From Clostridiaceae bacterium (GTDB taxonomy: Bacteria > Bacillota > Clostridia > Peptostreptococcales > T1SED10-28): a DNA stretch of 54,771 nt. This document shows positions 33,968-42,261 of the stretch, piece by piece. The notes beneath the pieces were generated by a model. That model was not told where the DNA came from and did no database searches. It was given only the letters and a program-made list of their open reading frames with translations. Location: assembly GCA_003554105.1 (NCBI GenBank), contig PWFQ01000024.1, positions 1 through 54,771 on the forward strand, in the 5' to 3' direction. Each line of letters begins with the position of its first letter. The stretch's first letter is position 1. The position numbers and the translations under genes are program-made.

Positions 33968-34699
33968 GTGATTTATCATCGAAAAAAGGGACAGGTAAGT
34001 TATGGAGAAGCGATTGGCATTCTTCTTCTTGACAGTGAAGCTCCATTTATTCCGGGAGATGTTGCCAACGCTTCCACGTATGATTTTCCAGTCCGGTTTC
34101 AAAGAGTGGAGGGTTTAACTGTAGCGCAGATGATGAACCGTGATAAGGCCGGTTTGAAAAAAGTGATTGAAGCCGGGAAAGCCCTTCAAAGGGAGGGAGT
34201 GAGAGCCATAACCAGTGATTGCGGTTTTATGGCTCTTTTTCAAAAAGAACTCCGCAATGAATTGGAAATTCCGGTGTTTTTGTCAAGTCTTCTTCAAATC
34301 ACCTTTCTTCAGCAGATTATCCCTCGTGACAGACGTATTGGGATCATCACTGCAAATGGTGAGTCTCTGGATGATGAGGTCTTGAAAGCTTGCGGGATCA
34401 TCGATAAAAAGAACCTTGTGATTGCAGGCCTGGAGACAGAAAAACACTTCTCTAGTGCATTTCTCTTGGAGGAGGGAACACTTGATGTGAACGCTGTGGA
34501 AAGGGAAGTGGTTGAAAAAGCATTAAATCTTAAGAAACTGCATCCGGAGGTGGGGGCAATTCTCATGGAATGCAGTGTTTTGCCACCCTATGGGAAGGCT
34601 GTGCAGGAAGCAACAGGACTGCCGGTTTTTGATTTTGTCACCATGATCCGTTATGTTTTTTCTGCACTGGTGAAAGAAAAAAGGATTGGATTTATGTAG
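33968..34699 (+). CDS. Asp/Glu racemase superfamily protein (EutA-position enzyme)
   Basis: The 243-residue protein has the two cysteines expected for cofactor-free racemases of the Asp/Glu/hydantoin superfamily: Cys85 in ITSDCGF and Cys202 in MECSVLPPY. GTG at 33968 follows AAGGAGGAGG at normal spacing. In hydroxyectoine utilisation clusters a racemase/arylmalonate-decarboxylase-like protein, EutA, sits at this place in the gene order. It may change the stereochemistry of a hydroxyectoine-derived intermediate, but this assignment rests mostly on context. Confidence 0.82.
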   Translation: MIYHRKKGQVSYGEAIGILLLDSEAPFIPGDVANASTYDFPVRFQRVEGLTVAQMMNRDKAGLKKVIEAGKALQREGVRAITSDCGFMALFQKELRNELEIPVFLSSLLQITFLQQIIPRDRRIGIITANGESLDDEVLKACGIIDKKNLVIAGLETEKHFSSAFLLEEGTLDVNAVEREVVEKALNLKKLHPEVGAILMECSVLPPYGKAVQEATGLPVFDFVTMIRYVFSALVKEKRIGFM

Positions 34700-34741
34700 A
34701 TAAATGCTTTATATTACCGATTTAAGGAGGGGAAAGAGTAT

Positions 34742-35917
34742 ATGCATGTGTTTAAAAAAGAAGAATACCTAAATCGAATTGAAAAAACAAAGAAAAAGAT
34801 GGAAGAATGGGGAATTGAGGTATTGTTTATCTCTCAGCCTGCAAATATGAATTATTTGACGGGATATGACGGATGGAGTTTTTATGTACATCAATGCCTG
34901 TTGGTTTCTCTGGAAAAAGAAGAGCCGGTGTGGATTGGTCGTGGGATGGATGCCAATGGTGCAAGAATTACAAGCATGTTGTCCGATGAAAACATTTATG
35001 AATATGCCGATGATTACGTCCAATCCCTGATTAAACATCCAATGCATTTTATGGCGGACATCATTAAAGAGAATGGTTGGGAGAAAAAAGTGATTGGTGT
35101 TGAAATGGATCAGTTCTATTTTACTCATAGAGCCTATGTAGAGCTGGAAAAATCCTTGCCTAATGCGACTTTTAAGGATGCAAACACCTTAGTGAACTGG
35201 GTTCGCGTTGTGAAGTCCGACAGCGAAATTGAATTTATGAAGATTGCCGGAAAAATTGCATCAAAAGTGATGAAAACGGCTCAAAAGAACATTGCTCCGG
35301 GAGTGAGGGAATGTGATGTTGCAGCAGAAGTGGCAAAAGCACAGTATAGTGGAACTTCAGAACACAGCGGGGATTATCCCGCGATCGTGCCCTTAATGAT
35401 GGCCGGGGAGGCTACAAAAACTCCTCATCTGACATGGAGTGAAAAACGATATAACGAAAATGAAGCTGTTCTCTTGGAACTTTGCGGCGTCTATAAACAT
35501 TATCATGTGCCGATTGCGAGGACGCTGTACTTAGGAGAGGAAGCACCTAAACTTATGGTGGATACAGGAAAAACGGTTCTAGAGGGTTTGAATGCAGCAT
35601 TGGATATGATCAAGCCAGGAGTTCTTGTGGAGGATATAGAAGCAACCTGGAGGAAGACCATTGAAAAAACAGGACTTGTCAAAGAGTCAAGGATTGGATA
35701 TTCCATCGGTGTCAATTATCCTCCCGACTGGGGTGAGCAGACGATCAGTGTCAGATCCGGAGATAAGACCATTGTGCAAAAGAACATGACTCTGCACTTA
35801 ATTCCGGGAATCTGGTTGGATGATGTTGGATTTGAAGTGGATGCTTCTTTCTATGTTACCGATAACGGAATCAAACACTTTTTCAATGATTCTCTGGAAA
35901 TATTGGTAAAAAAATAA
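34742..35917 (+). CDS. doeA: Ectoine hydrolase (DoeA/EutD)
   Basis: This enzyme opens the ectoine ring to N-acetyl-L-2,4-diaminobutyrate, the first step of ectoine breakdown. The 391-residue M24-fold product closely follows the Halomonas DoeA pattern as I recall it: NYLTGYDGWSFYVHQ (38-51), GRGMDANGAR (67-75), VNWVRVVKSDSE (151-162), the EHSGDYPAIVPL region, and YPPDWGEQT. Glu246 in VLLELCG is the likely counterpart of the catalytic glutamate of EutD. The metal ligands of M24 peptidases are not kept, as in other ectoine hydrolases. TTAAGGAGGGG precedes the ATG. The TeaA-like transporter upstream supports the call. Confidence 0.9.
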   Translation: MHVFKKEEYLNRIEKTKKKMEEWGIEVLFISQPANMNYLTGYDGWSFYVHQCLLVSLEKEEPVWIGRGMDANGARITSMLSDENIYEYADDYVQSLIKHPMHFMADIIKENGWEKKVIGVEMDQFYFTHRAYVELEKSLPNATFKDANTLVNWVRVVKSDSEIEFMKIAGKIASKVMKTAQKNIAPGVRECDVAAEVAKAQYSGTSEHSGDYPAIVPLMMAGEATKTPHLTWSEKRYNENEAVLLELCGVYKHYHVPIARTLYLGEEAPKLMVDTGKTVLEGLNAALDMIKPGVLVEDIEATWRKTIEKTGLVKESRIGYSIGVNYPPDWGEQTISVRSGDKTIVQKNMTLHLIPGIWLDDVGFEVDASFYVTDNGIKHFFNDSLEILVKK

Positions 35918-35945
35918 TAAAGCAAAGTGAGAAGGAGTGTTCAGT

Positions 35946-36953
35946 GTGAGTGTAGTCAGATGGGACTGTTTAGGGCTGAAAGAAACCTATGAAGCCCGTT
36001 TGAGAGTTGAGGGAAAAGTATTTAAAACTCCTATTTTGGAGGATGAGATTTTAGGGAAATCAGTGGGTGCTAAAAGAGTTCATCATAAACTGGAATGTAT
36101 TCAACCGACGGGATCTTTTAAGATTCGGGGAGCCACTAATAAAATTATGGCTTTGACTCAGGACGAGAGAAATATTGGAGTGATTACTTTTTCTACAGGG
36201 AATCATGGGCGGGCGTTGGCTCATGCTGCAGGGAAAGAAAAAATGAAAAGTTACGTCTGTATGTCCAAGCGGGTATCAAAAGACAGGATAAAAAATGTTG
36301 AAATGTTAGGCGCGAAAGCCATCGTACATGGAGACTCCCAGGACGATACAGAAGAACATTACCGGAAATTAATTGATGAGTTTGGATATATCCCTGTGCC
36401 TCCATTTGATGATCCCCATATTATCTCAGGACAAGGGACCATTGCTCTTGAATTTTTGGAGAGCATTCCGGAGTTGGATCTGCTTCTGGTTCCCTTATCG
36501 GGAGGAGGCTTATTATCCGGTATAGCATTGACTGCAAAACTGATCAATCCTCGAATAAAGATTGTTGGCGTTTCTATTGAAAAATCCCCTGTAATGCTTG
36601 AAAGTATAAGGCATGGGAAACCACTAAAATTGAAAGAGCAGGATTCCATAGCAGATTCTCTTTTAGGAGGAATCGGGAAAGAAAATCGCTATACAATGAA
36701 TCTGGTGATGAAATATGTAGATGAGCACATTGTTGTTTCAGAAGATGAAATTCATAGAGGGATGAAACATCTGTTTAACAAGCACAACATAATCATTGAA
36801 GGGGCTGCAGCAGCAGGGATTTCAGGAATCATCACGGAAAAAGTGGATGTTCGGGGAAAGTCGGTGGGAACGATATTGACCGGTAGAACCGTGATGACTG
36901 ATAAATATCTCTCTTTAATGAATCAAACCGACTATCAGAAGGAAGGGGAGTGA
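35946..36953 (+). CDS. eutB: Hydroxyectoine utilisation dehydratase EutB (threonine dehydratase-like)
   Basis: The 335-residue product is a PLP enzyme of fold type II. Lys59 in PTGSFKIRG is the PLP lysine, STGNHGRA follows, and SGGGLLSG binds the phosphate. The segments PPFDDPHIISGQGTI and DSLLGGIG agree with EutB proteins of hydroxyectoine clusters rather than with IlvA. GTG at 35946 follows AAGGAG at 8 nt; the earlier in-frame GTG abuts that site. It probably removes the hydroxyl group from hydroxylated diaminobutyrate. The usual partner EutC (ornithine-cyclodeaminase-like) is missing from this window. Confidence 0.86.
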   Translation: MSVVRWDCLGLKETYEARLRVEGKVFKTPILEDEILGKSVGAKRVHHKLECIQPTGSFKIRGATNKIMALTQDERNIGVITFSTGNHGRALAHAAGKEKMKSYVCMSKRVSKDRIKNVEMLGAKAIVHGDSQDDTEEHYRKLIDEFGYIPVPPFDDPHIISGQGTIALEFLESIPELDLLLVPLSGGGLLSGIALTAKLINPRIKIVGVSIEKSPVMLESIRHGKPLKLKEQDSIADSLLGGIGKENRYTMNLVMKYVDEHIVVSEDEIHRGMKHLFNKHNIIIEGAAAAGISGIITEKVDVRGKSVGTILTGRTVMTDKYLSLMNQTDYQKEGE

Positions 36954-36959
36954 GTATCA

Positions 36960-37346
36960 ATGCATAATAAGCCGATCCATCCCGATAGTGCACCACTACC
37001 TGCAGGACCTTATAATCATGCGATTATTTCGGGAGGGTTTGTATTTGTCAGCGGACAGACTCCGGAAAAACCAGGAACTGATGTGATCGTTGCAGAAGGG
37101 ATTGAAGAACAGACAAAGCAGGTTATGGAGAACATTCAAAACATCCTGAAAGCTGCAGGATGCACTATGGCAGACATCGTCAAGGTAGATGTTCATTTAA
37201 AGGATTTTAATGACTTCAGCGGGTTTAATAAAGTGTATGGGCAATACGTTGAGGAGCCTTATCCTGCAAGGATTACTGTTCAAAGCGTACTGCCACAGGG
37301 AGCATTATTGGAAATCAGCGTAACTGCAAAGATAGACGAAGAATAA
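36960..37346 (+). CDS. RidA-family enamine/imine deaminase
   Basis: The 128-residue protein has the RidA/YjgF pattern. PAGPYNHAI and VFVSGQTP lie near the N-terminus, and the conserved Arg lies in PARITVQ near residue 105. RidA enzymes hydrolyse reactive enamines made by PLP dehydratases. The gene follows eutB by 6 nt, so it most likely deals with the product of that enzyme. It is the last gene of the operon. Confidence 0.94.
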   Translation: MHNKPIHPDSAPLPAGPYNHAIISGGFVFVSGQTPEKPGTDVIVAEGIEEQTKQVMENIQNILKAAGCTMADIVKVDVHLKDFNDFSGFNKVYGQYVEEPYPARITVQSVLPQGALLEISVTAKIDEE

Positions 37347-37360
37347 TTAGTAAAAGAAGG

Positions 37361-37391
37361 AGACCTTGTCATCAGGAAAGGTCTTTTTTTC
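37361..37391 (+). terminator. Terminator of the ectoine operon
   Basis: AGACCTT pairs with AAGGTCT and is followed by six to seven T residues, 14 nt after the ridA stop. It marks the right edge of the ectoine gene group. Confidence 0.82.
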
Positions 37392-37549
37392 ATTCTTTGC
37401 GAAAAGAGGATTGTATTTATCTTCGATCATCGATAAACTTATAAATACGATGTATACAGAAATGATAGAACGGAATGATAACAAATGTTTGTGAAGGGAC
37501 TTGTCATACCGAGTCACAGCATAAAGAATTCATGAAAGGGGAAATGAGC

Positions 37550-38092
37550 ATGAAAATTTTAATCTTAACCGGAAGTCCTCATAAAACTGGAACGACTGCA
37601 TACTTAGCTGATCAGTTCATGGCAGGAGCAGAGGAGGCCGGGCATGAGGCTGTTCGGTTCGATCTAGGATCATTGAAGATCAACCCATGTATCGGGTGTT
37701 ATCATTGCAGGGACAATAAAGGGGAATGTGTTTTCAGTGACGACATGAATGCAATCTATCCAAAGGTTCTTGACGCTGAAGCAATCGTTTTGGTAAGTCC
37801 ACTCTATTATTTTGGATTGACAGCTCAGCTCAAAAGCGGAATTGATCGTTTCTTTGCCATTAATCCTGAATTAAAAACTCAAAAGAAAACGGTCCATCTG
37901 ATATCAGCAGGAAGTGATGAGGATAAATGGGCTATGCAAGGAGTTCAAGAAAATGTGAAGTGTATCTGTCGATACCTTGGATGGAAAAAAGGCAGTGAAG
38001 TATTAGCCTTCGGAGCTACGACTAGAAAAGATGTTGAAAACAGTCAATATGAAAAAGATGCATGGGAACTGGGATATCATTTATCACGGTAA
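37550..38092 (+). CDS. Iron-sulfur flavoprotein / FMN-dependent reductase
   Basis: The 180-residue flavodoxin-fold protein starts with ILILTGSPHKTGTT, the FMN phosphate loop. It has a compact cysteine motif, Cys47-x2-Cys50-x2-Cys53-x6-Cys60, like iron-sulfur flavoproteins of anaerobes that carry electrons between ferredoxin and other partners. The ATG at 37550 is best placed for AAAGGGG; in-frame ATGs upstream are possible. It is a single gene after a terminator. Confidence 0.85.
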   Translation: MKILILTGSPHKTGTTAYLADQFMAGAEEAGHEAVRFDLGSLKINPCIGCYHCRDNKGECVFSDDMNAIYPKVLDAEAIVLVSPLYYFGLTAQLKSGIDRFFAINPELKTQKKTVHLISAGSDEDKWAMQGVQENVKCICRYLGWKKGSEVLAFGATTRKDVENSQYEKDAWELGYHLSR

Positions 38093-38134
38093 GAGAGAGT
38101 TGTGTAATGAACATGATAAAGAGGAGGAAGGACT

Positions 38135-38683
38135 TTGTTAAATCAAATGAATGTAAAACTCAATGTAATTGAAGGGATGCACTATTTTTGGCAGGCTACA
38201 AGTGAAAGTGAAAAGGTGGGGGAGAAATATCTGGTCGATCTTGCAAACCTCCCTGAAATGGAAGCCCTTTATGATGAGGAATTCACCAGGGATTCTATAA
38301 GAAAGGTTCTTAGTGCGATCTCGAATCGAGAGGTGTTAAACAGCGAAAGTAAAAAAGAACGGAAATTCTGGAATAATAATATGTGGGTCATGGAAGATTT
38401 GGAACTTACCAATATGATGATTTCACCTTTAAAAGTCTTAAACCTTGATAAAGTAAAAGAGGAACTGAACCGGGGAATTGGCTCAGAAAACTATGAAGAT
38501 ATTGATGTAGTGTTTGTACCTGGGCATTTTGATGAGTATCGTATAGAGAAAAACCAACTCTACATAAATTTTTTCAAGGTTCAAGCAGACCTTTATGGAG
38601 AGAATAAATTAACAATTGGAGAAATGTCCATCGAAAAGTATATTGAAGAAAAAGCTGAAGAACTGATCCTTAGGACACAGTGA
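38135..38683 (+). CDS. Protein of unknown function
   Basis: The 182-residue soluble protein is rich in charged residues. I recognise no family or motif. TTG at 38135 lies 7 nt after AGGAGG, whereas the first in-frame ATG is 12 nt further on and too distant, so TTG is the likely start. No neighbour suggests a role. Confidence 0.75.
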   Translation: MLNQMNVKLNVIEGMHYFWQATSESEKVGEKYLVDLANLPEMEALYDEEFTRDSIRKVLSAISNREVLNSESKKERKFWNNNMWVMEDLELTNMMISPLKVLNLDKVKEELNRGIGSENYEDIDVVFVPGHFDEYRIEKNQLYINFFKVQADLYGENKLTIGEMSIEKYIEEKAEELILRTQ

Positions 38684-38711
38684 AACGATCATTAATGACT
38701 AATGATACAAC

Positions 38712-38745
38712 AAAAGGCCCTCATTGGATGGAGGGTCATTTTGAT
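38712..38745 (+). terminator. Possible weak terminator
   Basis: CCCTC pairs with GAGGG around an 8-nt loop and is followed by CATTTTGATTT. The stem is short, so the call is tentative. Between it and ndk no further feature was recognised. Confidence 0.4.
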
Positions 38746-38928
38746 TTGAGAAACAATACCCGGAGGAATTGAGAAGGAAAGACATAGTTTTGGCAGAAGT
38801 GCAATACCAATGCATTATTGTAGATGATTATGGTATGGGTGCGTGATATTGGGTAAAATGATTAAAACCAATAATTGGTGGACGATTCATCTGTGAAATT
38901 TTCAAATTACTTTTTAAGGAGGAGAATT

Positions 38929-39339
38929 ATGGAGAAGACCTTTGTGATGATTAAAAGTGATGGGGTAAAAAGAGGGTTAATCGGAGAAATCATTGGCCGT
39001 TTTGAAAGGAAAGGCTATCGGATCCTGCGGGCGGAACTTCAAAAGCCTAATCAGGAGAAGGTGGAGGAACATTATGAAGAACATAGAGATCGACCATATT
39101 TTCAGGATCTTGTTGAATTCATGATGGAAGGCCCTGTATTTCCAATGATTTTGGAGGGAGAGAAAGTGATTGAAGTTGTTCGCCTGATGATTGGGGACAA
39201 AGATCCTACAAAAGCTTTACAGGGTACAATACGAGGAGATTATGCCAACACCACAACTCGGAATCTGGTGCATGCTGCAGATTCAACCGAGTCTGCGGAC
39301 CGGGAAATTAAACTATGGTTCCCAGAGCAGGATTGTTAA
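38929..39339 (+). CDS. ndk: Nucleoside-diphosphate kinase
   Basis: Ndk balances nucleoside triphosphates by passing phosphate through a histidine. The 136-residue product has the phosphohistidine in NLVHAADSTESA (His115) and the family start TFVMIKSDGVKRGL. Its length is typical. The ATG at 38929 follows AAGGAGGAGA. The usual HGSDS motif reads HAADS, a mild change. Confidence 0.95.
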   Translation: MEKTFVMIKSDGVKRGLIGEIIGRFERKGYRILRAELQKPNQEKVEEHYEEHRDRPYFQDLVEFMMEGPVFPMILEGEKVIEVVRLMIGDKDPTKALQGTIRGDYANTTTRNLVHAADSTESADREIKLWFPEQDC

Positions 39340-39433
39340 GTAAAGAGGAGATCATTTCATGGAAAGATCATTTGAGTAAAGGCAAAAGGAATCGGGTAAT
39401 AAGGGAGTAATACGAAGAAAGGAAGTGGGAGAG

Positions 39434-39913
39434 ATGTCCATTCATATTAAAATTCCTTGGGGGAACAAATACGTTTTGGAAAACCTTGTTTTTGATCTCA
39501 ACGGAACCCTAGCCAATGATGGAGAAGTTACGGAGGAAACCAAGAAACTCTTAAAGGAACTGTCAAATGAAATAATCATTCATGTGATTACTGCAGACAC
39601 CCATAATACTGCGGACGATCTGAAAAAAGAACTGGATGGGATCGCCACAGTCATGGTTCTCCAAGGTGATGATCATACGACTGAAAAAGCTCAATTTGTG
39701 AAAGGTCTGGGGTATCGTACTACTGCTGCAGTTGGAAATGGTGCCAATGATGTAAAAATGGTTGAAGAGGCGATTCTCTCCTTTGGAGTGATGGGTAAAG
39801 AAGGATTCTATGCCCCGATGCTATCAAGGGTTGATTTACTTGTGGGTCACATCGATGTTGCGATCGAGATGTTTCTTAATCCCATGAAAATTGTTGCCAG
39901 TCTGAGGAAGTAA
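39434..39913 (+). CDS. HAD-superfamily protein, soluble P-type-ATPase-like
   Basis: The 159-residue protein has no cap domain. Motif I is DLNGTL instead of DxDGT, motif II ITADTH, and motif IV GNGANDVKMV, closest to the catalytic domain of P-type ATPases. The second Asp of motif I is Asn, as in phosphoryl-transfer rather than rapid phosphatase members, so activity may be low or atypical. It ends 2 nt before tag. Confidence 0.8.
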   Translation: MSIHIKIPWGNKYVLENLVFDLNGTLANDGEVTEETKKLLKELSNEIIIHVITADTHNTADDLKKELDGIATVMVLQGDDHTTEKAQFVKGLGYRTTAAVGNGANDVKMVEEAILSFGVMGKEGFYAPMLSRVDLLVGHIDVAIEMFLNPMKIVASLRK

Positions 39914-39915
39914 AG

Positions 39916-40503
39916 ATGAAGAAACGCTGCGAATGGAGCATAGGAAACACCTTATATGAACAATATCATGACACCGAGTGGGGAGTACCGGCTTATAATG
40001 ATCAAGTTCATTTCGAATTCTTAGTCTTGGAATCGGCTCAAGCGGGTTTAAGCTGGATTACAATTTTAAAGAAAAGAGAAAATTACAGAAAGGCATATCA
40101 TGAGTTTGATCCAAGAACCGTATCGGATTATAATCAAGAGAAAATTGAGGAACTCCTTCAGAATCCCGGTATTGTAAGAAATCGGAAAAAAATTGAAGCT
40201 TCAGTCAATAATGCCAAATGCTTTATAGCGGTGCAGGAGGAGTATGGATCATTTTCAAAGTATATTTGGAGTTTCGTTGGTCATGAACCCATTCAAAATC
40301 ATTGGACAACGGAAAAAGAGATACCTGCAAAAACCACTCTCTCAATAAGACTTGCAAAGGACATGAAAAGACGGGGTTTTCAATTTTTAGGGCCGACTAT
40401 TCTCTACTCTCATATGCAGGCCACAGGCTTAATAAACGACCATGTAAAGGATTGCTACCGGTTTCAGGAAATCAATGAACGGAGCGCTGAGAGAAAGGAG
40501 TAA
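39916..40503 (+). CDS. tag: DNA-3-methyladenine glycosylase I
   Basis: Tag removes 3-methyladenine from alkylated DNA. The 195-residue product keeps the zinc ligands Cys5 (RCEW), His18 (YHDTEWG) and the C-terminal His and Cys in NDHVKDC, plus the QAGLSWITIL region of the family. It follows the HAD gene directly and is closed by a strong terminator. Confidence 0.94.
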   Translation: MKKRCEWSIGNTLYEQYHDTEWGVPAYNDQVHFEFLVLESAQAGLSWITILKKRENYRKAYHEFDPRTVSDYNQEKIEELLQNPGIVRNRKKIEASVNNAKCFIAVQEEYGSFSKYIWSFVGHEPIQNHWTTEKEIPAKTTLSIRLAKDMKRRGFQFLGPTILYSHMQATGLINDHVKDCYRFQEINERSAERKE

Positions 40504-40530
40504 TCCACTCTCAAAGCGCTCTTTTTTTTA
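40481..40530 (+). terminator. Terminator of tag
   Basis: The last codons of tag (GGAGCGCTGAGAG) pair with CTCTCAAAGCGCTC just beyond the stop, followed by eight T residues. Confidence 0.85.
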
Positions 40531-40581
40531 TCATATAACATCCCTTTTTTAAAAGACGGTTCGACAAGAAATAAAGCCCAT

Positions 40582-40642
40582 AAAAATACCGCCATTGTAC
40601 TGAGAAGTTATCAAACTCAACAGAACAGGGGGTATTTTTTTT
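40582..40642. terminator. Possible terminator for the DUF302 gene
   Basis: AAAAATACC (40582-40590) can pair with GGTATTTTT (40631-40639) across a long loop. It lies 18 nt beyond the 3' end of the minus-strand DUF302 gene. The long loop makes it weaker. Confidence 0.4.
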
Positions 40643-40659
40643 ATCAAAATCATTTGTGG

Positions 40660-41046
40660 TTACTTTGCTGCATCGATTGCCGCAAGTAATACATCCTCTA
40701 CCTCACTGGCTACGTCAAACAGATTGGAATTTCCTGTCATACCCATAAGCTTCGTTGGCAAAGGCATACCGATATAGACTTGGTGATTGATTTCATAGAC
40801 ACCAACCTTGCAAGGAAGAAAATATGCCATTTCCAAATCTTCGTCTAAAACGATTTTAGCTTTAAAGGGATTGCACACTTCTAAAAGGATGAAGCGCTTA
40901 TCGAAATCCACACCCTTATTTTTCAAAGTCTCCTGAAAGTTATGCTCAACTAAAACGCCAAAGTCACGTTCTGCAAGAGCGATTTTTAATGACTTCACAG
41001 CTTCTTCAATGGTTTTATTGGTTCCAACTTTATAATTCATCTCCAT
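40660..41046 (-). CDS. DUF302-family protein
   Basis: The 128-residue soluble protein matches the DUF302 pattern: a start of the KTIEEAVKSLKIALAERDFGV type, a central LEVCNPFKAKIVL and FLPCKVGVYE, and a TGNSNLFDVASEVEDVL end. AGGAGGATC precedes the ATG. The family's function is unknown; members often occur near sulfur or heavy-metal genes, but no such gene is adjacent. Confidence 0.88.
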   Translation of the reverse strand: MEMNYKVGTNKTIEEAVKSLKIALAERDFGVLVEHNFQETLKNKGVDFDKRFILLEVCNPFKAKIVLDEDLEMAYFLPCKVGVYEINHQVYIGMPLPTKLMGMTGNSNLFDVASEVEDVLLAAIDAAK

Positions 41047-41222
41047 ATAGATCCTCCTTGTTTGATGAAATGCAAGACTCTTTCATTTAAATATACCCGA
41101 ATTTCCTTAAGATACTCCGAAAAGAAAAGAGGAAGAACTGAAAAAGTGTGGAGTCAATCAATTAAGGGTATAAAGAAATAAATTGCTAAGAGGATGTGAG
41201 CAGTGAGAAAGGAGGGAGTTCG

Positions 41223-42206
41223 TTGGCGGAGAGTATTAACGAAATAAAAATTGCTGAATCAGCACGAATCATTGGAGAGGTCGAGCTCGGGGAAGCGTCT
41301 TATCTTGCTCAAGGGGCAATCATTCGATCTCATCAAGGAGTACGTCTGGGAAATAATACCTGGGTCTTGGAAAATTCCACTGTAATCGGAACTAAAAAGC
41401 AGCCCACACTGATTGGCAGCAAAACGGTTTTTGGGCATAAATGTGTGGTGCTGGGGGCAACGATTGGAAACTTATGTGAAATAGGAAATGGATCGATTTT
41501 CATGCCAGGATCAAAAATTGGAGATCGGTGTATATTCGGAGAGAGCACAATTGTCCCCGAGTTGATGGAGATTCCCAGTGATTCAGTTGTTGTCGGCCGA
41601 CCCGCTCGGATTATTCGAAAATTAAGCAAGGAGGATTTTGAAAGGATTAAACAAATGAGAAATGATGATGTGGAGTTAAGTGAACATAATGGGATACGAG
41701 TCGTTCGACCCATCAAGGAGGTGGAGGAAATGGGAAAACTGCATCCATATAAAAATCACTATCCAAAGGTTGCAGATTCTGCAGTAATACTGGATTCAGC
41801 AGAGATTAACGGTGATGTTGAAATCGGAGATAATTCTGTGATCTCCCATGGAGTTAAGATTATTGGAAATTCTCATGGACCTGTAAAAATCGGAAAAAAT
41901 GTCCAAATTTTAGAAAACTGCGTACTCCATCTGCTGCCCGACAATCAATTGATTATTGAAGATGATGTGATTATCGGACCGGGTTCAATTATTCATGGAA
42001 CAATGATTGGAAAAGGTTCGATTATCGAATCGGGAAGCAATGTCTGCGATTACAGTTCAATCGGCGAAAACTGTATTGTAAAAGCTGGCAGTTTGGTTAA
42101 GCAGAGAAGCGTCTTCCAAGAGAATACCGTTATCGAGGGTTTCCCGGGGAAAGCGGTCGGGACTCTTATTAAACTTCTAACGAGACCCCCTTGGGCCTAT
42201 AAGTAA
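41223..42206 (+). CDS. Fused tandem gamma-carbonic-anhydrase-like protein
   Basis: The 327-residue protein consists of two left-handed beta-helix domains (about 1-145 and 172-327) joined by a charged linker, each resembling gamma-class carbonic anhydrase/YrdA. TTG at 41223 follows GGAGGG at 6 nt. Each domain has lost part of the zinc site. Domain 1 keeps the His of GHKC (His72) but has Gly56 and Leu77 at the other two ligand places. Domain 2 keeps His236 (VLHLL) and His258 (IIHG) but has Pro253 at the third. The two halves are thus complementary. Function is open: carbonic anhydrase, acyltransferase-like or structural. Confidence 0.82.
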   Translation: MAESINEIKIAESARIIGEVELGEASYLAQGAIIRSHQGVRLGNNTWVLENSTVIGTKKQPTLIGSKTVFGHKCVVLGATIGNLCEIGNGSIFMPGSKIGDRCIFGESTIVPELMEIPSDSVVVGRPARIIRKLSKEDFERIKQMRNDDVELSEHNGIRVVRPIKEVEEMGKLHPYKNHYPKVADSAVILDSAEINGDVEIGDNSVISHGVKIIGNSHGPVKIGKNVQILENCVLHLLPDNQLIIEDDVIIGPGSIIHGTMIGKGSIIESGSNVCDYSSIGENCIVKAGSLVKQRSVFQENTVIEGFPGKAVGTLIKLLTRPPWAYK

Positions 42207-42261
42207 AATTAGACTTCGACGATCAATCTCATCATTGAAGCCTTTGTTCTGAACCAGAAAA

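Noticed and set aside
34742-37346. Reading the eut-type genes as ethanolamine utilisation
   Set aside because: The shared eut gene name is coincidental; there are no microcompartment shell proteins or ethanolamine ammonia-lyase genes, and motifs match ectoine enzymes.
38790-38806. TGGCAGAAGTGCA as a second sigma-54 promoter
   Set aside because: The GG and GC elements are about three bases too close, and no enhancer sites lie upstream.
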